DNA of 64,000 nt from Adineta ricciae (lineage: Eukaryota; Rotifera; Eurotatoria; Adinetida; Adinetidae), in contig CAJNOJ010000259.1 of the NCBI GenBank assembly GCA_905250025.1, forward strand, positions 27,919-91,918, in the 5' to 3' direction. The notes beneath the pieces are model-generated. The model had not been told where the DNA came from. It did not search any database and saw only the letters and a program-made list of their open reading frames with translations. Shown here one piece after another: positions 46,747-58,592 of this stretch (its first letter is position 1; each line of letters begins with the position of its first letter). The position numbers and the translations under genes were made by a program.

Positions 46747-47390
46747 GATTATTGCTTGGTAAATTAGAATCACAAATAACCTTTTGAAAATGAAAAAGTA
46801 CCCAGTATTTGTTTATATATCCTTTTCCTTTCGCTTTACAACGGTAGAAAACAATCGCTTCGTACACCTTTAACACTACACGCGATACTTATCCAATCAT
46901 TGCAACAAGAAAGAAGAAAATGGCCAAGAAAGTAATGAATTTACTAGCGAAGCGTATACAGACGCATTAAAGTGAAAGTGAATGATACAAAGACACAGTG
47001 AAGTATTAAACATTTTTCGAAAGGCTGCTTTCCATTAGAACCTATGAAATAATAATTATGGATCGATCTGTTTAGAAGAAGTTCTTTGACAGGAGGGACC
47101 AGACTGTCCGGAGATGGTTCCGGGATTTCGATGCTTGATAGGTGATTTCAAAGGTCATATTGGGTGTATACAAGAGCAAAAACATCAGAGTATTATGTAA
47201 ACAGAATAGTGGAGAAATCGCGGTAGCGAGTTTAACACTCAAAATCAACATGTCAAATTTTGTCTATTTTTGAGACCTTCTTTGTTCGATCAATATCTTT
47301 GTGAAATACAAACGAAATATACTAGTATTTTATAGCATTCGATAGCCCCGAATCTGCTTTACAAAATTCTCTAAATAACCATGGTTCACT
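46747..47390. other. Intergenic, upstream of orphan gene
   Basis: Holds the TATA-like box near 46.81 kb. Otherwise no gene or repeat seen. Confidence 0.45.
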
Positions 47391-47626
47391 TTAAGGACCG
47401 GCACGGTCGAAAAACTCGAAATACTAAAATTCGCGATTAATTTTGATACTCTATTTTTACGTATTTGGGCCAAAACTTCAATATTATACACATGATTCAC
47501 GAAAATGAGACTAGATTCTGAAAGCCCGTGGAAAACTGAGTCGATTAGTATAATTTTTAAACAGATTCCTTGACTTTTTTTCGATCGATTTGCCACCCCT
47601 GGCACCCCCAGGCATCTGATTGGTGG

Positions 47627-48927
47627 CCTATAAAGAATGAGGGTTGCAGTATTTTATGAATATCTTAGTGATTTTTTAATCCTTTTGGCCATTATTTGCT
47701 TTTGTTCGATAGGGCATTTTCTTCTCTACAAAATTCAGTGGTTTTTATTTATTTAAATAGTTGCCATGACTTCCTTTTAACCGATACAATCGGCTGGTCC
47801 AAGATGAACAACTTTCAAAAAGTATCTGTTCAGGAATTTTCTTGACAGCACATTCGAGTTGATTAATAAGGGTCTTTTTAGATGTCACTAGGTCCCAGTT
47901 GATCGCTCTAGCATATTTATCCCATATGCAATAGTGCAATAGGTTGAGATCAGGACTGTTTGGAGGCCAGTGGTCTTTGTCGATCGAACCTGGAAAATGA
48001 TCTCGGTACCAATCCTGGGTTTTCTTATGAGTATGTGGCTTTGCGCCATCTTGTTGAAACATCCGATCGTTTCCAAAAATGCCATTTCCAAATTTAAGAA
48101 CAACTGGAAGCACTTCTTTTATATACCGCACATGATAAACGGTTCCTCCTTCGAAAATTACTAAAGGAGATATCCATTTAGAGCATATTCCAAGCCAGAC
48201 CATAACCTTTTGAGGAAATTCCTGTATTTGCTTGATGCCACCTTTCGCATCAGCTTCGTCATAATTCGCCGCCCAAATTCTATCGTTTTGGGAGTTATAA
48301 ACCCCAACAATGGCAAACATTTTCTCATCAGAAAACACAAACCTCAATGCGTCCTCTTTGCGAGAGTTCGTTCGTATCCAATTTGCAAATTTCAATCGTT
48401 TTCCTTTTTGATGTTGAGAAATTTTTGGCTGGATCTTTTTTTTTATAGGATTTGAGCTTTAAATCCTCTTTCAAAATTCTCTGTGCACTTGTGCGAGAAA
48501 TACGCAAATCATGAGCTACTTTTCGGCGAGAAAAGACTTTCTATCGCTCATGTCGCTGCTTCACTTTTTTTATTGCTGATTTGGCTCGGATTGTTCTTAG
48601 ACGACCATCGCATTTAAATGAACTAATACAACCAGTCTCCCGGATCATTTTGCACCATCTCTCGAAGAGTTGAAATGCCTACTGTGCCGTGAAGATCGTC
48701 ATAGATCTTAAGGCACGATTGTCCATCTTGGTATTTTGAAAGTACAAGCTTTTGGAGATCTTTAGTTTTCATTATCTAAAACTAAACGGTTGCACTCTTG
48801 TTCAGTATCCATTAACATAGAATTGTAGATGAGAAAATTCTCTATCGAACAAAAAAAATTAACGGTAAAGCACGGATATTAGCCAAGATATTCATGAAAT
48901 ATTAAAACCCTCATTCTTTATGGGCTA
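47627..48927 (-). mobile_element. Tc1/mariner-superfamily element, inactive
   Basis: About 1.3 kb with terminal inverted repeats sharing ATAAAGAATGAGGGTT and GAATATCTT. The right end is followed by TA and the left by TG, so one copy of the TA target may have mutated. It contains a broken transposase gene on the minus strand. Confidence 0.75.
47745..48772 (-). pseudogene. mariner transposase (DD37D-like), frameshifted, third catalytic Asp lost
   Basis: An N-terminal helix-turn-helix part starts at ATG 48772 (MKTKDLQKLVLSKYQDGQS) and is broken by frameshifts and a stop. LRISRTSAQRILKEDLKLKS belongs to the second DNA-binding helix set. The catalytic part is open from 48395: FSDEKMF holds the first Asp and FQQDGAKPH the second. 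The third motif WPPNSPDLN is followed by LLHYCIW, where this group normally has LDY. The spacing of 37 residues between the second Asp and that His fits the DD37D class. With frameshifts upstream and His in place of the third Asp it should be inactive. Confidence 0.8.
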
Positions 48928-49485
48928 CCCGTTATATATGAAAAATCACTTAAATGAACGTAGTGTCAAAAAAACTCTTAAAATATTAATTATAGTAAAA
49001 ACTAAACATAATTGAATGAAACAAACCTTGTTGAAAGAAGGTTCATTTTCCTGGTTAGTTTGTCTCTATGGTCCCTTCGGGTCTACAGGAGTACAGAAAA
49101 TTACAGACTATGTGGTAGTTAAAATAACGCAATGAAACATATAAGAAATCCTAAATTTCACATTTAAATACTGATCTACCACTGGTAACAGTGAAAACAG
49201 CTTACTTTCCTTCAAGTGATTTTTCATATGTAGATGCCTGGGGGGTGGGGGTGCCAGGGCTGGCAAATCGATCGAAAAAAAGTCAAGGAATCTGTTTAAA
49301 AATTATACTAATCGACTCAGTTTTCCACGGGCTTTCAGAATCTAGTCTCATTTTCGTGAATCATGTGTATAATATTGAAGTTTTGGCCCAAATACGTAAA
49401 AATAGAGTATCAAAATTAATCGCGAATTTTAGTATTTCGAGTTTTTCGACCGTGCCGGTCCTTAAANAGTGAATCGCGAGAAGTA

Positions 49486-49825
49486 CACTGAAAAAAATTC
49501 CGGCGAATGTTAAACCCTCAAAATTGGTTTATAACCGAAAAATTCATTTATCGACTTGCTATACCCCCTGATGAACCATTTTTCCATTGATAAACTGGAT
49601 CAACCCTTTCAAGGTAGGTTTCTATAGATGATGATAAACTCTCTATTAGAGATTAATCCACTTTATCGATGGAAAAATGGTTCATCAGTTTACAACGTAT
49701 GACAAACCCTTTGAGGGTGTTTCAAGAAAAAAGGATTCACAGTGGGTGGAGCAAGATGATAAATAGATTACTCGGTTATAAACCCTTTTTGAGGGTTTAT
49801 CATTCATCGGAAATTTTTTTCAGTG
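49486..49825. repeat. CACTGAAA-type MITE, complete copy
   Basis: 340 bp with ends CACTGAAAAAAATTCCG and its inverse, TA on both sides (49484-49485 and 49826-49827). The terminal repeats extend through TAAACCCTCAAAA and GGTTTATAACCGA. Multiple AAACCCT/AGGGTTT blocks fill the interior. No coding capacity. A TA target fits a Tc1/mariner-type driver. Confidence 0.85.
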
Positions 49826-51318
49826 TATCATAAGAGTTATAGGTTTTATAGGAGACCTCCGAAGAAATCTTCAAACCCTATGGTGACGTGATCTAATGGA
49901 TTTAACCTAGCAGCGTAGTTAGAACGAGCACATCAAGTTGCTCTAAACCATCTTATAAAAATGCTAACAAAATTGGTCGATACTCAATTGTATTGAACGA
50001 CGTTGATTATTAATAAATCATGAGTATGGGGGAAAAGTGACTGCTACATTTCACATGCATAACAATGAGACTTGATGGAGAAAGATAGAAATTTGCTGCT
50101 TCGCTGAGAATGAAAGTTACTGATATGCTTCAAGATACCAATAAATTGCTTTGGAAGTGTTTACTAACTGGTAAATCAGTAACTTATATGTTACCTCTAC
50201 ATTAATTCGTTGGCTGGCATTGAGTACCGACCATTTGTGTTATTATTTTTATAAGGTGTTTAGGACAACTTGATGTGCTCTTTCTAACCATGCTGTTAGG
50301 TTGAATTCATCAGATCATGTGCCCGTAAAATTTGAAGATTTCTTCAGAGATTTCCGATAAGATTCAGAACTCCCATAGTAATTGTCGTGTTAAACTACTC
50401 CAAGTTAGTCTCTAATAGTCTACTGGAAACTTAATATCAGTTAGAACAATATTGTGAGTAGAATTGACAATATTGAATCCACTCTGAACAGATAAACGGT
50501 ATAAGAAGAGCATATGCATATTAAGTACCATAGGGATCCATATATATTTTGGAATGATAAGGGTATGAGACAAAAGTTCCCTGATTACGACCTGAAAGTA
50601 TACGAAGTAGTTGGCATTTAGTCTATACTTAAGAAATATGCGAAAAACCAGCGGTTAAACATGCTCAGAAAATCGGGAAATGGATTTATGATTAGATGGT
50701 CTATATTACTCATGAAACAGCCAATTTTCCTAGTTTTCCAATTTTTTATCCGACTATGGGGGAAAATCGAAATAGGATAGCAGGGTGGTAGGTAGTATAT
50801 GTACGGTCTCATGTTCACATGCCATAAGTGAATCAGTATTGAACACTGTTGAAATAGAATGAGCAATTTTGTGTGAGTGCATGCAAGGACCTATAATTTT
50901 GTCATACCCCATACATATAGTCGTCGTCGTAACGGATATGTATTATGATCAAACACACGTGTTTTCAAAACGCAAACTAAATTCTCTTCGACAAGATAGT
51001 AGGGATTTATAATTTTGGTACACCCTGTATTGAATAACTTCCTTCATTTTATAACTGAAATATAGCTGGATCCGCACGTCTGCTTAGAACTATCACGATC
51101 AAAGGCACCACCAAAGCAACTAACTTCTAACAGACTCCTCTATCAGATATTTTCTGGTGATCTTCTTCTGCCTCAAAAGTTGCTTTTCGATTCACACAAA
51201 AAAAAACAGAACAGATTACTCCACGAGTGCAGCTAATCCGATTCTAGAGTGAGATTTAATCAAGGTGGGAAAGCGAAACTTCATACTTCATCAGTAGTTT
51301 CATTGTGGAAGGATTGGT
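49826..51318. other. Intergenic, no gene seen
   Basis: No coding region, RNA or repeat boundary supported in this 1.5 kb. Confidence 0.45.
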
Positions 51319-51466
51319 GAAGTACGATTGAAGCATCGCTGAAGTACAGCCAAGCACAATGAAGTAGAGTGAAGCATTAGTGAAGCACAAGTGAAGTACG
51401 GGTGAAGTAGAGCGAAGCAAGTATAACGTTCGTACTTCGGCCTTACTTCCCTAATACTTCACTCTA
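51319..51466 (+). repeat. 11-bp minisatellite GAAGYAYnnsT, partly inverted
   Basis: About ten degenerate units (GAAGTACGATT, GAAGCATCGCT, GAAGTACGGGT and so on) run to 51420. After a short spacer three more units follow in the opposite orientation (to about 51466). The two parts can pair as a hairpin. Confidence 0.75.
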
Positions 51467-52333
51467 TTTCAAATACTATCTGAATCAGATGAAGTCTCGC
51501 TTTTCTTGCCTTGGATTTAACTTCTTGGGAGCGGGTGACGTATATATACGTCCAGGTTGAAATCAACTCATAATTTATGTGAGTATACTTCTTACGATAT
51601 TTTTATGATCTGTGCCGTTTTATATATATCGCCAATGTAATATACTATCATTCGTATTGTCACCTCTTTTTTCTTTTTGTAGTTATATTCATCACTTCTA
51701 TTGTTTCGTTATACCTTGATCCACTGATGTCATGTATTATCTATTTACTTTCGCACACACTGACTCTTGCATACGCCAGAGCGTCTAAAGTCTTCTTTGT
51801 TCCTTTAAAAATAGCCCCGTCCTTAAGGGATTAATAGAAACCACTGGATTCAGATTTCACCGAATTTCGCTGAAATACTTTCCCCTTCAATAAGACCTGA
51901 ATTTCAGTCTTCTTGAACTTTCTTTTCACTCCAACTAGAACCAAATCACGATCCATCGAACTTGGGCCCTTTAGCAAAGCCATCCTCCTTTTTGCATAGA
52001 AAATAGTCCACTACAAAGAAATCTTCATCAGCACTTCATTCATTCTTATTGATCCAGCAATAGCAACATATTTTACATTTCAAAAGAATGAATCGTGCCA
52101 AAACTTCATAAACAACTCTAATTCCACAGCAAATTCTAGCGAAGTCCGAATCTGGGCCTACTCGAACACATTCCAATTAACCCCCCCTCCAATCAAATAA
52201 AGCCAAATCTACGGCTTTGATTTGATTTAATCGGTCTCCGCTTTCCTGCATGTCTCCACCACTATATCACCTTCGCCCGTTTATCTTTCGATATAGAAAA
52301 CCAATTTCCACCATATACAATATTTTCTCCTAG
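51467..52333. other. Upstream region of the EGF exon array
   Basis: No convincing upstream exon found, although the phase of the first EGF exon demands one. A short inverted repeat AATCAAATAAAGCC / GGCTTTGATTTGATT lies at about 52192-52228. Confidence 0.4.
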
Positions 52334-53275
52334 TCACCTGTTCCCCGCCATGCCTCCACGGTGGAAGCTGCGATCCGGCGACTGCAGCGTGTGCTTGTGT
52401 GGGCCAATGGAGTGGAACGACATGCACTACGTGTAAGTTCTCTTTTCTTTGCAACAATAATCGACCGAGGTGATTTACGTCGAACACTTACATCCGATCT
52501 ATCTAGGCGGCTGTCAAAATAATGGAAGCTGCAATCCCACGACTGGTGCCTGTACTTGTGTGGGCCAATGGGGCGGAACGACATGCACTACGTGTAAGTC
52601 CTCTCTTCTTTGACATATTTACCGACTGCGGTGGATTATTCCGAACATTCGCATCTGATCTATGTAGGTGGCTGTCAAAATGGTGGGAGCTGCAATCCCA
52701 CGACTGGCGCGTGTAGCTGTGTGGGACAATGGAGTGGAACGACATGCACTACGTGTAAGTTCTCTCTTCTTGGAGACATTTATCGATCGAAGTGGTTTAT
52801 TCCGTATGCTGATGTGTAATCTGTGTAGGTGGCTGTCAAAATGGTGGGAGCTGCAACCCCACGACTGGCGCGTGTAGTTGTGTTGGCCAATGGAGTGGAA
52901 CGACATGCACTACGTGTAAGTTTTCTTTCGCTTGACACAATAATCGATCGAAGTGGTTTATTCCGTATGCTGATGTGTAATCTGTGTAGGTGGCTGTCAA
53001 AATGTTGGGAGCTGCAACCCCACGACTGGCGCATGTAGTTGTGTTGGCCAATGGAGTGGAACGACATGCACTACGTGTAAGTTCTCTCTTCTTTGACATA
53101 TTTACCGACTGCGGTGGTTTATTGCGAACGCTCGCATCTGATCTATGTAGGTGGCTGTCAAAATGGTGGGAGCTGCAATCCGACGACTGGTGCCTGTACT
53201 TGTGTGGGCCAATGGAGCGGTGGGACTTGCTCAGGTATGTGTTGGGTGCCCGAAAAGGAATTCTTGACTAAATGA
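52334..53275 (+). CDS. Tandem EGF-like domain protein, array of near-identical exons
   Basis: Six exons: 52334-52432, 52507-52593, 52668-52754, 52829-52915, 52990-53076 and from 53151, where a donor exists at 53235 but the frame can also run to a stop at 53273-53275. Each is phase 1-1 and encodes one EGF-like domain of about 29 residues, such as CGCQNGGSCNPTTGACSC followed by VGQWSGTTC. The cysteine spacing fits the EGF fold. All five introns are exactly 74 bp (gtaag..tag), so exon plus intron repeat with a period of 161 bp. The protein is probably extracellular and adhesive or structural. The true 5' exon with the signal peptide was not found, and more exons may exist downstream. The near identity suggests recent amplification or gene conversion. 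Confidence 0.8.
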
Positions 53276-53767
53276 TAGGGACGGTGTAATCGATGTGTGT
53301 CGTTTAGAAATTGGAGAATTGATTCGGAAAGCTTCCTTTTTTGGTATGAAGCAACTCAGGGATAGTTTTTGGTCAGTGAGTGGGTACTCAGTTATGGGAT
53401 TGTGTTGAGAGGGAAGGGGCTCGGTTTTTTATGGGGAGCTAGTGAAAAAGTAGCAGTGCTCCTTATTGGAGTTTTAAGTGGTATCAGCGAAGTGGAATTT
53501 AAAGTATTGAGGTAGTCTAGAGTATATTGAGGAAGTTGTAATAAAGAACTTCATTTGTGGTTTGCCCGTTGTGGGTTTATTGGGTCATTCGGTTTGCTTA
53601 TGAAGTGATAAGTTCTGTTTTGTACTCGGTCGAAGATGTTTGGTCAAGAGAAACAAGAGGAAGAGACTAATAATAATGGCGAACGCGGTAGGTGAAGATC
53701 AATGAACCGTGGCTTTTCGTAGGAAAGAGAACATGGTAGTGCATGAACGTGTGTCAGCAATAAGGTA
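53276..53767. other. Intergenic after the EGF gene
   Basis: No further EGF exon or other gene seen. Confidence 0.4.
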
Positions 53768-54673
53768 CATAGGGTAGTCAATAAGTTCTCGGAATTTTCT
53801 ATATATCTCTCGAATAATTGTAATTCCTCCGTTTTTTTGCATCATATATTCGAGTTAGTTAGTGTGATATTATATAGAAAGTTTCATCATTCTAGCTGAT
53901 TCCTTTGATATCCTATTGAGATAAATGTTGAGTACAAAAATGGCTCCTTGGTTATTGACATTTGACAAAAGATACAGCTGGCTATCAGCTAGTCTCTCTT
54001 TTACTCGTTTTTCGACCTACTATACTGAATGTTTAGTCCAAGGTGAATATACTGTGTTAGCCATAACTTCATTTAATTGTGTTCAGAGAATATGGTAACG
54101 CTACTTATTACGTCTTTTAAAAACCACCAAGTAACGTCATGCATAAAAAGACGGTTTTATGAAGATAAATTTTATCTTGGTGAACTTTCGTACATTTAAC
54201 TACTATAAATAGTTTTCTTAGCTGCTTTACAAATCACGCACACCCAAAACCGGTCTAATTAACATAAACTACTAACGTGTTCCACGGTAGATCGTACTAT
54301 AGTCAGCAGAAATCGTTTATGAAGGATTAGATTCTCTGTTCTCCCGCGATGATAATGATGTTGAATTCAATATTGTAATATCAAAATTCGATTGAATGTG
54401 TATGAATGCTATCACACTAAATCTGTTTACTTTTTGATGAATTCATCAAGATTTCATGGCCGAAAAGATTAGTAAAATTTCACCAATAACCAAGGCGCCA
54501 TTTTTGTACTCAACATTTATCTCAATAAGATATCAACGGAATCAGCTAGAATGATGAAACTTTCTATATAATATCACACTAACTAACTCGAATATATGAT
54601 GCAAAAAAACGGAGGAATTACAATTATTCGAGAGATATATAGAAAATTCCGAGAACTTATTGACTACCCTATG
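53768..54673. mobile_element. Mariner-type non-autonomous element with about 195-bp terminal inverted repeats
   Basis: 906 bp flanked by TA at 53766-53767 and 54674-54675. The ends read CATAGGGTAGTCAATAAGTT and its inverse, and the arms remain nearly identical for about 195 bp, to the ACTCAACATTTATCTCAATA region. The TA target and the AATAAGTTCTCGG-like end fit mariner. The interior has no transposase. Confidence 0.85.
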
Positions 54674-55648
54674 TACTTATATAAAAAACCTTTTTAAATA
54701 ACTATATTTTTCACTTGTTGCACTTCCGTTTGATTTGATCTTTCTGTTTCATCGTTGATTAATGTCCAAAGCGAAGAAAAAATACAAAAAATATCTTATT
54801 TAGGAAAAAAAATTCACAAAAACCTTTAAAAAATTCAAGTGGTCTACTACGCGCTTTACTCTCAATTAATTTCAAATAAATTTGAAACGGAAGCAGACAT
54901 TTAAAACGATCTAAAACACAGAAAAACAAGCCAGAGTCTTTCATTCAAAAGCGGATTTTGTAAAATGCATCTTGAGGGTGAGGGTGTGCACAAAGTAAAT
55001 GGTGTATCTTGCTAATATACTGTAAAGTAAAAATACATAAAATATATTGAAACATTTGATTGCTTTTCTTGTTGTAACCCGGCCAGATAAAAATAAAATT
55101 AGATTTGTAATTGTCAAAACATATTTGTAGATCCACAGATTATCAGATAAATTGAACTTCCATGGAATATATAGTAAACACGTAAGAACCTTACGTATAT
55201 AAATACATGTTGATTCTAGATGACACTGTTCCTCATTCACCTGTTTGTTTCTTTTCTTTTCCATTCAATATACAATAGAATGAAAAACGTTCTATATTCA
55301 AGCATTTCGGAAAGACGTAGACAAATTCACCTGAAGAGACCTATAACTAGGTCAAAACGCGTCGCGGTAGCTATTTGTATCTTTGATTGCGATCGAGGAT
55401 ATGTCTAAACACACTCTCGCCCTCAAGATTATAATTAAAACCTAATCTTAGAATCTTATTGAATTAAAAAAGTGATGAAAAAATCAGAAGTTATTAATTC
55501 TTTTTCAGTAAGCACTTGTTTTATTTGTCTCTTTCAAATATATTTTATTTGTGGATAATTAGCTAAAATAACTACAGTAAAACGTTCGTGTTTTTAATTA
55601 GTTTCAAGTTTAGTAAACTACACTACGGATAGAGTTCAATTTAAATGA
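54674..55648. other. Intergenic, no gene seen
   Basis: Short open frames on both strands lack domain or codon support. Confidence 0.45.
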
Positions 55649-56577
55649 TTAATAACTGTAGTCAATATTGAACATTTGTACACGCGAGTTTCCCAAATCG
55701 ACTACATAGAGATTTCCCTGTTTATCAAATGTTAAGCCGGTTACGTTTAATAGTTGATTGTCTTGGTCTCCATCACCATTTCCACCTGCAATAATATCAC
55801 CTTGTTCAGCACCTTTTAACCAACGCATAACTCGTCCATTTAAATGATCAGCAACATATACAGTACCAGATTGGTCAACAACAATTCCTCGAGGATAATT
55901 CAACTGTGAAAGACTTTCACCTTGTCTTTGTCCACCGGCAACAACAACACCTTCTTTTGCTCCATTTATCCATTTCATAACGCGATGATTACCTCCATCT
56001 GATACATAAACAGAGTGATCTTGATCGACAAAAACGGAATATGGAATATTCAATTGATCAAGAGCATCACCTGCTCCATTTCCACCAGCTACTATTACAC
56101 CTTCATTATTTCCAATATCATATCGTGTAACTTGATGTTTATCACCATCAGTAACATAGATAGATCCGTTTTCATCAATTGTTATACCTCTACAATCGAT
56201 TTTCGGGATAATTGTTTCACTTTGTATATTTTTTTCATAAGGCCATCGAATTACTCGTCGTTTACCAGTATCAGCAATGATGAAACTGTTCCTTTTTTTA
56301 TCGATGATAACATCCATTGGACCATATAACACGTGTTCTCCAATCAATGATTCACCTCCACCAGCTACTACTCGACCATTTTTTTCACCATTTTTCCATT
56401 CAACAATTCGATTATTGATTGAATCAGCAATATAAACAGTTTTGTTCTCATCAACAAAAATACCAAACGGGGCGAATAGTTGGTTTAGATCATTACCGCT
56501 CCCATTTCCTCCAGCGACGGTCAAACCGTTCTTTTTCCACTTAGCATTACGATTGAGAATAGTAGAACGTAGAGGAA
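55649..56577 (-). CDS. NHL-repeat beta-propeller protein (main exon)
   Basis: The exon begins after an acceptor (tttag) at 56578, in phase 1, with PLRSTILNRNAKWKKNGLTV, so an upstream exon is required but was not identified. About six NHL units follow with the usual pattern PxGIxVDxxxxVYVADxxNxRVxxW; examples are PFGIFVDENKTVYIADSINN, PYSVFVDQDHSVYVSDGGNH and PRGIVVDQSGTVYVADHLNG. Between units runs VVAGGxGxGxxLxQLxxP. The stop is at 55649. NHL propellers bind proteins or RNA, and extracellular versions with this AGGNGxG linker are, to my knowledge, abundant in bdelloids. The frame phase is also compatible with splicing from the REEP-like exon at 57513-57781, though that would be an unusual fusion. 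Confidence 0.8.
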
Positions 56578-57512
56578 CTAAATAGATATGAATTTCACTA
56601 ACATATTTCGATCATAAACTTCAAATGAACAATCAGAATTTAGTGATGGACCTTTATACTTAATTTAAAATTAAGTTGAATTTGTTTTTACTTAACATTT
56701 AAAACTTGATAACTTAATTTAATCGAGTGAAATTAAATTTAAAGGTCTGCTCCTGAATCAGAATGACGATTTTTAAGTATAAAATAGAACAGACTAATTT
56801 TAGAATCTATTCGTAAATTTTTATACTTAGAGAAATTCGCTCGACAAATCGATATATATAAAGACGAAAGTTTGTTCGCTATGCATTTAGTACCTGTAAT
56901 AGTTATCGACGTGAAACTTTCCACGATGCTTCCATGAGTCCAGAGAAAGGTCGACATCTACTTTTTTTCCAAAAACAAATAAACGAGGCATTTGCTACAG
57001 GTAACCTACGAAACTGGCCAATAGCGTTGCAGGATCTCAAAAGATTAAGATAAATGCTGAGAGTGGGTGAATTCGAAGGATATAAGGTATAAAATGACGT
57101 GAGAGTGAGAAAGAGGAAATTTTCATAGTTTCTGAGACAGAAATCAGCTTTGGTAACTCTTTTCCATGAAAAGATATAGCCGAAACTGGCATTTTATGCG
57201 ATGCACGGCGAGGAAATAAGGACTGGAAGCGTAGAAATTTGAATTATACTGATTTTCTACCTGCTATAGCCTATTCAACACGTGAAATGTTTGACATAGA
57301 TGTTTCTTACGCGCAGTGGATACTCCCTCTATTAAACTTATAAAGAGTCGATTAATATTCTACATGTGTGTCACAATTCGAAAAAAAACACTCAAATTTC
57401 GAATATTTTCTAGGAGACGGTTGCTCTGCATAAGTTTAATTAAACTGTATAGTTTTGAAACAAAACAAACTAATCGTTAGAGAACTCATCTTGGAAAATT
57501 ATATATACGTAC
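56578..57512. other. Intron or intergenic DNA, AT-rich
   Basis: Upstream of the NHL exon. It contains a TTTAAAATTAAG/CTTAATTTAAT-rich piece near 56.66-56.74 kb. No exon encoding the start of the NHL protein could be recognised. Confidence 0.4.
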
Positions 57513-57781
57513 CGTTTGATTGAGTTTTCTGGGAAATAAGAATAGATTCTGCCGTATACGAGGCAATTGCTTCTGATTGGAAACTTGTATCCACTGTAGA
57601 TAATTCACGTTCATCTTTGAGAAACCAAATGAGAAAAACGCATTTTCCAAACCAGTAAAATAATAGTAAATCACAAAGTTCATGCAAGAAATATTCAATG
57701 CAACCAATTGATGAATAAATGACCCAATAGTTCAACAGTTTTTTGTGATCGAATGAGCCAGGTGATTGAACTGTCATTAAC
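57513..57781 (-). CDS. REEP/TB2-DP1-HVA22-like exon (partial)
   Basis: An exon-like tract with acceptor (tttaag) at 57782 and donor (gtacgt) at 57512. It reads LMTVQSPGSFDHKKLLNYWV then IYSSIGCIEYFLHELCDLLL then FYWFGKCVFLIWFLKDE. This follows the TB2/DP1/HVA22 pattern (IESP..D...LxYWVVYGxFSxxExF, then YYxxKCxFLxW), a hairpin membrane domain that curves the ER. The exons for the N-terminal GYxYPxYxS part and the C-terminus were not found, so it may be a gene fragment. Confidence 0.55.
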
Positions 57782-58592
57782 CTTAAACAATTCAATTTAC
57801 ATTAAAATAAACATAAGAAACTATTTTTAAACAATATTAATCATCATTATTTATCTTTATCAAGTATTATATAAATAAATCCGCATCAAAAAGCGAATGA
57901 GATGAACGCGCCATCTAGCCAAACTCTGAGTTCGAATGTAAATCTGCAGAAGTATACCAAATTCTTTAAAAGAAATTTTCATCTGCCAATTTTCGACAAC
58001 AAATCGAATAATTTTCCTTTCTATGATTACATAGCATTATTGCATATTTTACGACATGTTTTCAGCCTTTACTAACGCGAACATTAGAAATGAAATTTCC
58101 ATAAATTATTTCAAGTAAGATGAAGATGCTACATAGCAGACAGAATATATTACTCTATTCTAAACTAATTTAATAAACAATCAACTAACAAAAAGATATT
58201 AGTTATTTTTTCTTTCGATTATGATTCGTTATATAATCAATCATGAAAGCATTCTACAAGGTTTGGCCAAGTTCAGACTTGACTACTTTTATATATTGTT
58301 AATTTTTTTTTCAATATTTCTGCTCATTCAGTTTTTGATCATTTAATTTATTATGTGTAGACTTATCATAGACAACTCTGAAAGCTTCTCTTTTCACTAG
58401 CTAATCGATAGGTTGAATTCGTATAATAACCCATCTAACCTATCCAGAATGTACTGATGACATTCGCGTCGGATTCAAAGACAAAAATTCGATCTTGCGA
58501 TGCATATACTGGATAAATTAGTCCGATGAAGTTACAAACAAAATCGTTGCACCAACCGAAGATCAAATAGATAGAAATAAAACCAATCAGAA
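57782..58592. other. Intergenic, no gene seen
   Basis: AT-rich. No upstream REEP exon recognised. Confidence 0.4.

Larger units (their letters stand above)
47391..49466. repeat. Long inverted repeat pair flanking the mariner relic
   Basis: The left arm (about 47391-47614) and right arm (about 49229-49466) are inverted copies, nearly identical over some 220-240 bp (TTTAAGGACCGGCACGGTCG on the left). The right arm stops exactly at N 49467. The arms enclose the mariner and about 300 bp more. Confidence 0.75.

Noticed and set aside
49191-49466. 93-codon frame at the right arm, matching a frame at 47330-47605
   Set aside because: The similarity comes from the inverted repeat, not from a gene family; both contain no domain.
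52281-53275. Many long minus-strand and alternative plus frames over the EGF array
   Set aside because: They repeat with the 161-bp period and cross clear splice sites. They are shadows of the EGF exons.
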